A stretch of DNA of 64,000 bases from Neoceratodus forsteri (taxonomy: Eukaryota; Chordata; Ceratodontiformes; Ceratodontidae), in the NCBI GenBank assembly GCA_016271365.2, contig CM057456.1, positions 1,392,787,501 through 1,392,851,500 on the forward strand, read 5' to 3'. The notes under the pieces were generated by a model. That model had not been told where the DNA came from. It ran no database searches and saw only the letters and a program-made list of their open reading frames with translations. The position numbers and the translations under genes were made by a program. Below are positions 33,725 through 43,668 of the stretch, one piece after another; the stretch's first letter is position 1, and the number at the start of each line of letters is the position of its first letter.

Positions 33725-34761
33725 AGTTCCAGGCTTTGGGTCTTTCCGAGGATGTCCTCACTGTGGTGGAGGCATCCAGAAAGGAATCGACTAGGAAATG
33801 TTATGCCTTCAAATGGAAAAGATTTTCCATTTGGTGTCAGGGCAAGGGCCTGGACCCTCTGTCCTGTCCAGTGGCTAACATTCTCGACTACCTTTGGTCT
33901 CTCTCCAAATGGGGTCTTCAGTCATCGACCCTCAAGGTGCACCTGCCAGCCATCTCTGCTTACCGGGCATGGGCCAGTCAACGGACGTTGGCACAGGAGA
34001 CAGTGGTCAGGCACTTTTTCAAAGGCCTGGATCACATATCCCCTCTGGTGCGTGAACCTCCACCTCTGTGGGATCTACTGCTGGTACTGACAAAGCTCAT
34101 GGGCAAGCCATTCGAACCAATGTACAGGTGTGAGTTGTCACTCTTGTTGTGGAAGACGGCCTTCCTGGTGGCTATCACATCTGCCAGAAGGACAGGGGAG
34201 TTCCAGGTGCTCTCGGTTGACTCCCCTTATCTGGACTTCCACAGGGACAAGGTTGTCCTGCGCCCCCACCCGAAATTCCTTCCGAAGGTGGAGTCAGAGT
34301 TTCACATTACTCAGGTGTTGACTCTGCCGGTGTACTACCACAGTTACACCTCAGAGGCCGAGTACAGGCTCCATACTTTGGACCTGAGACGAGCTCTCTC
34401 CTATTACAAGGAGAGGATGGCAGAAATTCGGGGAGAGGCTCGCCAGCTGTTTGTCACCTACGCTGAAGCTGCTTCTGGCAGACCTGCAGCAAAATGGACT
34501 ATTGCAAGGTGGATTACATCTTGCATAAGTCTGCGCTATGAGTTGGAGGGCATGGAGCCTCCAAGAGGGATAAGAGCTCATTCTACCCGCCATACTGCTG
34601 CATCGGTTTCTGCTTCCGGGAAAATCCCTATCCAGGAAATCTGTCTGGCTGCAACCTGTAAGTCAGCAAACACCTTTATTACCCATTACCACATCGACCT
34701 TGAGTCACGCCAGGATGCTGGTTTTGGGGCCTTAGTTCTCCAATCCCTATTTCCCAAGTGA
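33709..34761 (+). CDS. DIRS-C tyrosine recombinase, open and with all catalytic residues
   Basis: The frame is open from 33409 to 34761; recombinase homology begins at about 33709 (VPECLEFQALGLSEDVL), overlapping the RT tail in another frame. The N-terminal core-binding part is RKCYAFKWKRFSIWCQ to LKVHLPAISAYRAW. The catalytic part contains SARRTGEF with the active Arg at 34189-34191, HSTR with His 34579-34581 and Arg 34588-34590, and the nucleophile Tyr in THYHID at 34687-34689. It ends SLFPK and TGA. The enzyme would integrate circular element DNA by strand exchange. It is the only DIRS recombinase in the window without a stop or a lost active residue. Translation start is unknown; it may depend on the overlap with RT. 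Confidence 0.88.
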   Translation, partial: VPECLEFQALGLSEDVLTVVEASRKESTRKCYAFKWKRFSIWCQGKGLDPLSCPVANILDYLWSLSKWGLQSSTLKVHLPAISAYRAWASQRTLAQETVVRHFFKGLDHISPLVREPPPLWDLLLVLTKLMGKPFEPMYRCELSLLLWKTAFLVAITSARRTGEFQVLSVDSPYLDFHRDKVVLRPHPKFLPKVESEFHITQVLTLPVYYHSYTSEAEYRLHTLDLRRALSYYKERMAEIRGEARQLFVTYAEAASGRPAAKWTIARWITSCISLRYELEGMEPPRGIRAHSTRHTAASVSASGKIPIQEICLAATCKSANTFITHYHIDLESRQDAGFGALVLQSLFPK

Positions 34762-34764
34762 GTA

Positions 34765-35130
34765 TTTTTTGGGGGTGTGCGCCTTGCCTCCCTCCTCCCG
34801 GAGAACTGCTAGGAGTCTGCCAGTACGTGTGTATGAACAACATATCCACAATCCTAGAAAAATACCTGTAACCTGTAACAATAGTTCTAGGAGTGGTATA
34901 TGTTGTTCATCCACATAGACCCACCCGACCTCCCTGGCTGTGGACGCACAATCCTGGCTTGCAGCAGGCGTCATGGGGTGGAGCCAAGGGTTATACCACC
35001 CGGGTGGGTGGGAAGAGCCAGCTTGAAGACTTCCGGCGATCCTTAAAGGGAAAGGGGACATGCCAATAAGTGTGGACGAACAACATATACCACTCCTAGA
35101 GCTACTGTTACAGGTGAGTAACCTGTTTTT
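34765..35130 (+). repeat. DIRS-C internal complementary region and right terminal repeat
   Basis: On the minus strand 34825-34925 reads as right end then left end (ACAGGTATTTTTCTAGGATT), the joined ends of the element. The right repeat (about 34910-35130) contains CACCCGGGTGGGTGGGAAGA and ends CTACTGTTACAGGTGAGTAA, then a T-run at about 35126-35130. Confidence 0.82.
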
Positions 35131-35946
35131 CCCTCTCTCTGGTTGGTGTTCCTTTACCCACAGCTGCACATCTGTAGGCAAGATGTTGATGAATTGCTCC
35201 ATGGCAAATGTGTTGATGATCTGTGGGACTGTTTTGCTCTCTGGTTGGATCCATTTTATCAGGAGTTCTCTGAGTTGGGTGAAGGTTTCTTGAGGATTGT
35301 CCACTGAGTTGTACCTCAGAGATCGGAAATCTCTGCACGTAGGTCTCTCTGGAGATAGCGTACCTTTTCAGGATTTCGCTTTTCACCAGGTCATACTTTT
35401 CTGACTGTGCAGTGTCAATACTGCTGTAGGCAAGCTGGGATTTCCCTGTCAGGTAGGGTACCAGTCTGATTGTCCATTGCTGCTTTGGCCACTGGAAGGC
35501 TGTGGCAATTCTTTCAAAAGTTGTCAGGTATGCCTCAATCTCATCTGAGGGACACAACTTTGCAAGTTTAATGGCCTTTTAGTTGCTTGCGTTTTGTTGC
35601 TCGTCTGGATCTGTGCCAGATCCTCTGCCTTTTACAGCTTGCAAGGCATCCAGCCATCGTTGCTCCTGTCGCTGCATCTCTTCTCTCATCTGCTGCTCCT
35701 GTCGCTGCATCTCTTCTCTCCTTTGCACTTCTAAATGCTGAATCTCTTTTTCTCTCTGCTTCTCAGCTCTTTTTGTTGTATAGTCCACCATTTGAAACAA
35801 TCGATCAGGCTTTCAGGTTCTGTCACTGCCTGTCCTTTTTCCATGACTTGTGCGGGCTGTACAGTCTCACACTGGACTTCTGTTGTGGCTAGTTTGGCTG
35901 CCACTTTCCTGGTAACCACTCCTGGACTTGCTGCTGCAGAACCCAT
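35131..35946 (-). pseudogene. Gmr1-like gag with coiled coil and SCAN-like capsid
   Basis: From 35946 the minus strand encodes an N-terminal region. A charged coiled coil follows with repeats such as EEMQRQEQQMREEMQRQEQR (35579-35800), then an in-frame TAA at 35579-35581. The same frame then gives a capsid start (PSDEIEAYLTTFERIATAF). A 1-nt frameshift near 35335 leads to NPQETFTQLRELLIKWIQPE, INTFAMEQFINILPTDVQLW and VKEHQPE. This last part matches the vertebrate SCAN domain pattern (RLRELC..WL.PE ... L.LEQFL.ILP..LQ.WV..H.PE). SCAN is known to derive from a Gmr1-like capsid. The reading is cut by DIRS-C at 35131. Confidence 0.85.
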
Positions 35947-36028
35947 ACCGTCCTCGGTGCTTCCCTGGTACTAGGTCCAGTACCCATTGCACAAAACTCC
36001 TGTCTTAGGGCATGCACGGTGTAAATCC

Positions 36029-36048
36029 CACTTCGGACTGACACCATC
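36029..36048 (-). promoter_or_regulatory. Primer binding site candidate of the Gmr1-like element
   Basis: On the minus strand the bases following the 5' LTR are GATGGTGTCAGTCCGAAGTG. TGG two bases inside the LTR is the normal start of a tRNA primer-binding site. The tRNA is not identified. Confidence 0.5.
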
Positions 36049-36240
36049 TGTCAATGAGGCACAGGTCAGGAAGCATAGGGAAAACCCAGGAGCAGTTGTA
36101 AAATTCACCAAAACTTTATTTATAGTAGCAGTTATATTAAAAAATAAACTTGTTCATAATAACTATGTACAGAAGCAAAATAAAATCTTTCTTGTAATCT
36201 CCATAACAAATGGGACAGGGTATTATTCTACCCTGTCACA
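36049..36240 (-). repeat. LTR of the Gmr1-like element (5' LTR)
   Basis: The 192-bp partner of 25532-25728 is followed directly by the duplicated target GTACC at 36241-36245. The two LTRs differ by a few substitutions and small indels. Confidence 0.93.
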
Positions 36241-36245
36241 GTACC

Positions 36246-37620
36246 TAAGTATCAGGGTGTCTCGGAAATGAACTGTTACAGGCTGAATTATACCCCCTTG
36301 GTTTCCTGGGTGCTGTCAGACATGGAGAGGTGGAGAAGCCTGCCAGTGTCCTGGATGGGTAGAGTAAGATGTTACTCTATGGTCAAGCAAGACAAGACAG
36401 ACTGAAACTGGATAAGGGTTTCTCAAAATTTGTCTGAGGAGGAAAGCATGGCGGAGCTAGCTTGACACGATTGAGAGCATGTCGGGGGCAGGGAGGTATG
36501 GGATTCCCCGATTTTGACATTTACTATGAGGCCTGTCAGCTGAGATATGTCATGGAGTGGTTAAGGAGAGAAACAGATACTGCATGGAAAGGCTTGGAGA
36601 GGGAAGGGGCAACTTATGCCCCTGCTGTATACTTAGGGGGACAGTGGTCTTCAGCTGTATAAACATCTGCTCCATCTGCATCCCCTGCTCCAGGCAATGC
36701 TGGTAGCCTGGCATAGAATTTGAAAAGAAGGGAAGGGGGAGGTAAGGTGGTTTTTTACTCCAGTGGTAGGAAATATGCATTTCTAACCAGGACTGGATGA
36801 TAGAGGCTTTGCTTTATAGCAGGAAGCCGGAATGACACATGGGGAGACCTCCTTATGAAGAAGAGGATTAGAACCTTTACAGACTTACGAAAAAAGACGG
36901 TCTCCCAGTACAACACCTATATTGATACTTACAGGTCAGGAGATACTTGGAGAAGGAGTCCAGGAATACCCCAGGAGTCATGGCCCCGACTGACTTGGAA
37001 GGACAGTTACTGCACGTAAGACTACTGCTCATGGGAGCGATTGCCCAACTGCATGGGACAATAGTAGGAACATGTCCAGACCCCTCAGATGCATGAGTGG
37101 TAGGGAAACAGATTTTGGGATCTTAATAGAGGAGGGGACTTGGGCAGAGAGGTGGAACAGACAAATGGGCTCTTTCTTATGCAATAGATATCAGGAAACA
37201 CAAGTTTTTTTTTAAACAGATTGTTTAGCCCTGCAGCAATAGTGCATAAATTCCATGGGGAAATCTTACCTATATGTGATAGATTCCATGGAGAACTGAG
37301 TACATATTACCCCAGCTTTTGGACCTGCCCAAGGTTAGTGCCCTTCGAGACAGATATCAGGGAGGCAATTAAAGACATGAGGGGGTAGAACTGGACTTTG
37401 CCCCAATTACAGTATTGATGGTGTTGTAGAGGGAGGGTAATGGCATTTACTCTTTATTGCCTAGGATGCTACGAATATTATTTGTACTAGCTAAAAAATG
37501 CATCCTAAACAGCTGGGTTAGTTTGGAGGACCCTGACCGTGGGCAGTGGGCAAGACTGTTATTGGACAGTATGCCTCTGGAACAGCGGAACAGCTGCTAA
37601 ACCAGGGTGTGGAGGATAAA
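36246..37620 (+). pseudogene. L1-like ORF2 C-terminal part
   Basis: After the LTR the L1-like frame resumes with SIRVSRKMNCYRLNYTPLVS, then DMERWRSLPVSWMGR. These are the block after the RT palm in L1-type ORF2 proteins (LGIRVS ... NY.PL ... D..RW..LP.SW.GR). MTRLRACRGQGGMGFPDFDI at 36462-36521 matches the GG.G.P....Y C-terminal motif, continuing YYEACQLRYVMEWL. Beyond about 36660 the frame is broken by many stops and only scattered similarity remains. Confidence 0.75.
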
Positions 37621-37995
37621 TTTGACCATTTCCGGGGACTAGTATTGGACTGGCTTCCTGATCCTGGAAGATTCCTGTCTAAATAATACTGGAGTATGGG
37701 TCACTCACCAGAGTGATGAGAATATCAGATTTAAGACTTGGCAATAGGCCCAGAGGGCCACAGGGATGAACGAGAGCTATACTGTGAGCCACCATGTTTG
37801 CATCAAAGGAGGGAGAGGAGAAGGAATCTAGAGGTCACCATGATTTGGGCTGTGAATACAGAGGGGTTCGCCATCTCGTGTATTACGTAGCCTATGTATT
37901 TTTATGATCTAGCTAAAACACGGGCATTGATTCTATATGCTGTACAGCTATGACATAAATGTAATGTATGTGTTTTCTTATGTAATGTCTGTGAT
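37621..37995 (+). other. 3' untranslated end of the L1-like element
   Basis: This is a non-coding stretch ending CCAATAAAGTAATTATAGAA at about 37983-38020, with a polyadenylation signal AATAAA. It is the likely 3' end of the L1-like copy. An A-rich remnant (GAAAAAG) follows. Confidence 0.5.
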
Positions 37996-39575
37996 TAAAT
38001 GCCAATAAAGTAATTATAGAAAAAGAAATGCCATTTTGGAGTAAACTGGCAATCTCCTTAGGAACTATGGTATTTCTCAACCTAGGAATGACTGCAGAAC
38101 ACCTTTCCCAGTTTAATCAAAATGGCAGTCGCAATGTCTTTAACAAGACTTCTAACATGTAATAACAGTGGGGCACTATGTAATCAATGAACTGGGAGAG
38201 TTTTTAAAAGGCCTTTTTAAAGGGAGGGTTTAAAAAGTCCACGTGCCTATTTCCCTCTGCTCTCTAGACTCAAACTCCCTTTTCATATCGCACTATAGGA
38301 CTGCCCTCATAGTTGTTTCTGCCTGCAAATGCCCTCCCTGACACAGAGATCTAAGTATGTCACAGTCAGGATTTTCACAAATCCTGCTGGTCTCTCTCCT
38401 CTCTGGTGTCAATGCCTTTGCATTGATTTTGTATATTCTGTAAATTGCATATATTGTCATTATTTATTGCTGGGTTCGCTCTCATAACCTGGGTGTATAA
38501 ATTGCTTTGCTGTACTGGTACTTCTGTTGTGATTGGCTGATGACATGTATACTCCTAGGACTAGACTTTCAAAACCCCAGAAATCAGCGCAGATGTGGGG
38601 AAAAACTGCCACAAGTGGGGCTTCACTTTCGAAGCTGCAGTGTTTCCCGCATGCGTTGGATTCCCAAAGAAGGGAGCTGGTTTATGACAGTTTCCCAGAT
38701 TTTCAGCAACTTGTGGCTGCTTTTTCAGCGCAGCTGCACCGAAATGCTATACCTGGTGGGACCCGGCATAATATCTCCTGCAGCTATGCCTGCCACCTGT
38801 GTGGAGCATGGGCTGGAAATAGGAATCTCTGCAGGTGCAGAGATTTCATCACACAGAGGTGGCTGCGGTGTGGGGCTTAAGTCCCAGCATGACTGAAAAT
38901 CCAGCCTCTTGTCCAACTTTATTGACTGTATCATTCCATGCAAATAATTCTGGTCTTGTGTGTGCTTTTTACTCTTCACTGCTATGTTCCATCTTGATAG
39001 CCCAGATCATGCCTGAAAACAGTCCCTGGGACCAGTGCGCACCCACCCAGTTAACAAATTAATACAAAAATAAAATTAAAGACCCCCTGACACCATTGGG
39101 AATACTTTGAAAAAGTGTAGGTTTAGATGTAATTCAGTTTATATTTCATATATTTTCTGTAATTTTTTATCCATCTTCTTTCTTTCTGAGGACTGTTACA
39201 TCAAAACAAGATCACTGTCCCTTTGACTATCTACTCTGGCTGCTTGTCTACATCTGACATTGTAATCCCCTGTTTATGACATCTTAGTTAACTACACAGC
39301 AGCGTGATGCCATAAACAGAAATGCGATGTCCAGTGTAGACAAGCAGCCAGAGCAGATAGGGCAGAGATAGTTTTCATACAAATCTCCTTAGTAATAAAG
39401 AAGTAAGGGTGATAATTATGGGGAAAAAGTGAAATATAAGCCAATGTGTGCCTAAATATTGCATTTTTTCAAAGTTGTCTGAATGGCATCAGGAGCTTTT
39501 TAAGCATTGGGGGTAGGGGGTTCTACCGCCTTAACTCCCATTGCTAGTTATTTACAGTAATGTGTTAAATACATT
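37996..39575. other. Intron sequence without recognisable genes
   Basis: Only a small palindromic element at 39227-39360 stands out. Open frames of up to 129 codons at 38507-38896 show no motif and overlap in two frames, so they are treated as chance. Confidence 0.5.
39227..39360. repeat. MITE-like palindrome
   Basis: Imperfect 34-bp arms, CTATCTACTCTGGCTGCTTG... at 39227-39260 and its inverse at 39327-39360, enclose a second inverted pair (CTGTTTATGAC at 39270-39280 and GCCATAAACAG at 39309-39319). The 134-bp unit would fold almost completely. It is a candidate non-autonomous DNA transposon; the superfamily is unknown and no target duplication is evident. Confidence 0.55.
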
Positions 39576-39745
39576 TCTAGGGACGTGGAAATGTTGTTCT
39601 ATCCACACTATCTGGCATTGTCCTTTCCCCTTTAAATCTTGCCGGAAAGTCTTCAAACTGGCTCCTTCCACCCACCTGGGTGGTATATCCCTCAGCTCCG
39701 CCCCATGACTCCAGATCTTCCTTTCTGCTGGAAGAAGCTGGTTCC
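39576..39745 (+). repeat. DIRS-D left inverted terminal repeat
   Basis: It begins CTAGGGACGTGGAAATG and contains GGCTCCTTCCACCCACCTGG and GGTGGTATATCCC. The inverse is at 51641-51827. The joined-end copy in the internal complementary region reads CTAGGGACATGG on the minus strand at about 45815-45826. Confidence 0.8.
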
Positions 39746-39858
39746 CATCTTACCGCTCCCGTGTTAAGTAGGTCCTGATGCTCAAATCTTTAGATTTTCT
39801 TCCAGAACTTAAACTCATTTGAGTTCTGTCTTCAACTCGATCTTCAATTGCAACCGCG

Positions 39859-42000
39859 ATGGAAGACCAGTCTTTGCTCGGATTTCACCAGTGCCCATGC
39901 AGGCAGAAGATGTTGCATACCGACCCCCACGCCACATGTGTTTACTGCCTGGGCCATGAGCACAGTCCCCAGGCTTGCGATATTTGCAGGTCGTTTCACG
40001 CATCAGTCATCAAGGACCGCCTCACCCACCTGAAGTTGAACTGCCCAGAAAAACGACATCCGCCAGTCAAATCTAAGGATGCCCATTGGGTGGTCTCTAT
40101 GGCTGCAGGATCCGCTGAGCAGTTGGAGTAGCTTACAGCTTTCGAGGAGGAAGCAGCTTGGGTCACTGCACAGTCGTCTTCAGCTTCAGCCTTTGTTCCG
40201 CTCAAGTTGGGCTCCACTTATTTGGGCTCCTTCAAGGAGCTATGCCAATCTCTGCCGACCACAGGAGAGGACAGGTTTGCACAGCTCTTGATCTCTTAAG
40301 GAGTCCAGGAGAGAGAAAGAGAAGACTCACCATCGATGTTCTTGGTCTCAGGAGTCTCAGGTTTTGACCATGGCTTCATGGTGTCCCTGTCAGGCTAGTC
40401 GGTCGAGATGCCGGCCGACGATGCGGCTGAGATTTTTCTCAGCCTGGTCGACCGGTTGTCATCCGAATAGGCTGACAACTTATTTTTCAGGACTCTGGGC
40501 CTGCTGGTGACCACTGAAGAGTCGGCTCAGCCTGCTGAACCAGACCCTCCAGTCACTGTCCTAGACCAGGAGGATCTGCAGCATTCCCCGGCTCCCTCTG
40601 AGGTCCCCCATCTGCACCCCCGGTGACCGAGGTCAAGGTCTATGTCTTCCTCATCCTCTGGATTGAGCAGGTCCTGCTGGCATCAGCAGTCTCACTCTCA
40701 GCACCATGGGAAGTGGCTCCGCCGCTATTCATCCTCCTCAGGTGAGGAGAGGCTTCGAAGTAAGTCCATCAATGCTACGAAGACCTTATGTGTCAACAGT
40801 TGATGTTGTCTGGTCTGAAGCCGACCCCAGCTTCCACACTCGCCATCACTTGGCTATCACCCGACAGGCCGACACCCCCGGTTGGGCCGGTCAACACCGT
40901 TCTCGTACAGACCACCTCGGTTTGACTGAAGCTGGCCTCTCCACCGATTTGTGGTGGAGCCACCGCACAAACAGACACCCCGACCAGGGCTCTGACCAGT
41001 GAGTCTCGGCCTGCTCAGGGGGCTTCCCCATTGGCTGTCAGTCACTCTTACACCTGACCGCCCGCGGCGGGTCCAGAGTAACACAGGTGGTAGGCCACTC
41101 CACGTGGACTCCTCAGAGTCTGAGGATTCCTCACTGTACTCCCATCTGATTGACATGGAGTCGGTGGGGGTCCTCTTGATGGAGGAAGGTCCCATGTCCT
41201 TCATGGGCATCATCCGTCTCATCTCCGAGTCCATTGGGATGAAATTGGAGCCCATCCAGAAGTGGGTTCGCTGTCCCCTCACAGAGATGCTGGATACAGG
41301 GGACTCTGTGACAGAGGCCTTTCCAGTGGCCGAGGCCATTGTCGGTCCTGCCCTGGAGCTTTGGCAGTGCCCCACCTCCTGCCCTATGCCCTCAATCCGG
41401 ATGGCCCGCAAATATGCAGTGCCCATCGGTACCCTCTCGGGGTTCACGTAGCACCCTTCTGCTGAAAGGTTGGTGGCCGACTCCATTTGTTGGTGCTCAG
41501 ACAAGTCATGGGACATCGACAGACTGCCAGATAAGGAGTCCAAGAAATTGGACCACTTGGCTAAAAAGGTCTATGCTGCCTCCTCGTTGGGCCTCTACCA
41601 GGCAAACTCGGCTGTCAAGATGGCACACTTCTCCTATGCCCTTTTGGGCTGTCTAGAAGAGGTGATTCCTCATCTTCCTGTGGACCTCCAGACTACGATC
41701 AAGCAGGTCTGGGACCAGGATCATGCTGTGGCCAAACAGCAACTTCAGACAGCTCTGGATAACAGAGATTCTTGTGCCCGCTGTGTGGTGGCTGCCTTTG
41801 CCATGCACCGTAGGGCTTGGCTGCGGATCTTGACCTTCATAGCAGACACTCAGCACAAACTAGCAGATGTTCCATTCTTAGGCACTGTCCTGTTTGGGCC
41901 CGGTGTGGAGGGTCACCTCCAGCATATTGAAAAGTCCAATGACACCTTGGACTGTGTTACATCTGCCCAGTGGGATCCCAAGGGCTCCAAGCAGTAGAAG
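39859..42000 (+). pseudogene. DIRS-D ORF1 (gag-like)
   Basis: The ATG at 39859 starts MEDQSLLGFHQC. The Cys/His cluster (39892-39999) is complete: C-x-C, DPH-x2-C-x2-C, a His and a final C-x2-C. A TAG at about 40129 ends the first frame. Homology continues in other frames through a Ser/Arg-rich linker to EAFPVAEAIVGPALELWQCP (41300-41375). A TAG after LSGFT at 41448-41450 precedes the conserved core LPDKESKKLDHLAKKVYAAS (41524-41583). QHKLADVPFLG follows, and the frame ends at 41997. It is a pseudogene with at least three breaks. Confidence 0.75.
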
Positions 42001-42269
42001 CATAAGCCATTTTGGTCCTCCACTCCTGCGGCAAAACCAGCCCAGCATCAGTGTGGCAACAGGCTCAGTCTTGGCAACCAAGGCCCAAGTCCATGGCCTT
42101 GGTGGTCTGAAAGCCTGGAGGGAAGGGACCCATTGGCTCCTCAGATGGGTCCTCTTCCTCCCAGAATGCTCAGTGACGAGATGGGGGGTGCCACCCTCAT
42201 GCCCGTCACACCTCCCCTAGATCCTCCTGTGGGGGGCTAGTTCCGCCAGTTTCTTTCCGCCTGGTCCGC

Positions 42270-43058
42270 TGTCACGACGGACAGGTGGGTTCTGGAAGTG
42301 GTCGGTCAGGGACTGCCTATAGAATTCGAGCAGTACCCTCCCAGCCGAGCCTGCACCCCCCGGGAGGACTTGGTATCCACAGACACTTGGTTGGCTCTTC
42401 AAGACAACAGAGCCCAGCTCCTCCACAAGGAGGTCGTGGTCAGAGTAGCAGATCCTCTGAAACACCCAGGGTTTGTCTCCAGGTGCTTCCTGGTGCCAAA
42501 GCGGATGGGGGGGCTAGGCCCCATTCTAGATCTGCATGACCTGAACAAACTCCTCAGGTCTCGCACCTTCAGGATGGTAACTCTGTCCCAGACCATTTTT
42601 TGCTCTCTGGATCTCCAGGACGCATTCTTTCACATCCCAATCCGTCCATCCCACCGAAGGTTCTTCCACTTCCGAGCCAGGGGAACCCTCTAAGAGTTTC
42701 AGGCCATGCCATTCTGCCTCTCCTCAGCCCCCAGGGTCTTCACCAAATGCATAGCAGTGGTAGCAACTTACCTGAGGTGCTGAGGGGTCCAGATGTGCCC
42801 CTACCTGGACGACTGGCAGATTGCAGGTCCCTCCAGGCTGGAGGTGGAGTTGTCCAAGGACCTGGAGCTCCAGACCTGCATCAACATTGGCCTCCTGGTC
42901 AACAAGACCAAGTTGGAACTCGTGCCCTCGCAAGTGATCAGCTTCATCGGCTCGACGCTTGCCGAGCCAGAGCCCGGCTCCCGGCGGACAAGGGCAGAGG
43001 TTCTCTCCTCCACTGCCCGATTATATCTGGTAGAGCACTTGCGCCCTGCCCGGAACTT
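42270..43058 (+). pseudogene. DIRS-D reverse transcriptase
   Basis: GQGLPIEFEQYPPSRACTPR, FVSRCFLVPKRMGGLGPIL and SLDLQDAFFHIPIRPSHRR give fingers and palm in 42298-42693, ended by a TAA. The same reading continues FQAMPFCLSSAPRVFTKC, a TGA at about 42781, then MCPYLDDWQIAG with an intact YLDD near 42805. SQVISFIGS is in the following region. The frame is then cut at PARNF by a 610-bp retrocopy. Confidence 0.85.
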
Positions 43059-43668
43059 TTTTTTTTTGGTGAACTCTGTTTTTGCTCCAGAAGTCCAGGG
43101 CATCCCTCCAGAGTACCCACTCGACTGGCTGCGACTACTCCCAGCCTGAAACCCCCTCTATGAGTCTCCCTCCTGACCCCATGGTACGTCCAGGCCCCCG
43201 GATTACCCTCTGGAATTACCCCCTGGGAGAGGGCCTGCCCTCCCTTGGTGACCTTTCTGAAATTAGAGGGACGTCCGTGAGATCGGGTCGGCCACAGGAG
43301 ATCTAATGAGGCAGGTCCAGCAGCAGGATGTAGCAGGCCCCCGGGGTCTCCTCTGTCTCCACTGGATCTCCAGGATATTTCCTTGATTTATCCCCTCACA
43401 GCACGGATGTGCCATGACGTCCAAGCACCAATGTGCTGACGTCCGCCGCCACTCCACCCCACTTACGTTGGCACCACTCTTGCTGGGTCCTCAGTCTCCA
43501 TCGGGGGCTGCTAGAGAGCGATGTGAGCCCTGGTGCCCTCTGGACACTCAATCCCCTCCCTCCACTGCCGACCCCTGATGTCCCAAGTCCATTCCCGAAT
43601 CCGGCTTGCCAGCGTGGCGCAGGTTGTGGCGTCCAGCGCCTCAACCCTCAGTGCCACCAAGCCGGCAA
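43059..43668 (-). mobile_element. Poly(A) retrocopy inserted in the DIRS-D RT
   Basis: A T-run of about 10 at 43057-43066 on the plus strand is a poly(A) tail for a minus-strand insert. The insert is flanked by CTGCCCGGAACTT (43046-43058) and CTGCCCGGGACTT (43669-43681), a 13-bp duplication with one mismatch. DIRS-A and DIRS-C have a single copy of this site, with no insert. The 610-bp body is GC-rich and lacks a recognisable protein. It could be a processed pseudogene or a SINE-like RNA copied by an L1-type enzyme; the source is not identified. Confidence 0.72.

Larger units (their letters stand above)
29236..35130 (+). mobile_element. DIRS-C, near-complete family I element
   Basis: The element is 5.9 kb, with left terminal repeat, ORF1, RT-RNase H, overlapping tyrosine recombinase, internal complementary region and right terminal repeat all in order. 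It sits in the gag of the Gmr1-like element, splitting it right after the capsid domain, with no obvious target duplication, as expected for DIRS. It is the best preserved DIRS copy: the recombinase is open from end to end with all catalytic residues, and the RT/RNase H keeps YLDD. Stops and frameshifts remain in ORF1 and in the N-terminal RT. Confidence 0.92.
25532..36240 (-). mobile_element. Gmr1-like Ty3 LTR retrotransposon (integrase before RT), minus strand
   Basis: Short LTRs (197 and 192 bp) flanked by a perfect 5-bp duplication GTACC (25527-25531 and 36241-36245) bracket a minus-strand element. Reading 5' to 3' on the minus strand gives gag (35946-35131), a knuckle and protease region (29235-28525), integrase (28524-27620), RT (27110-26440) and RNase H (to 25985). 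Integrase upstream of RT is the Ty1/copia-like order known for the Gmr1 group of Ty3-type elements. DIRS-C is inserted in its gag. The host site is an L1-like ORF2. Confidence 0.9.

Noticed and set aside
38507..38896. 129-codon open frame as a gene
   Set aside because: No motif, an overlapping frame of similar length, and no splice or promoter context.
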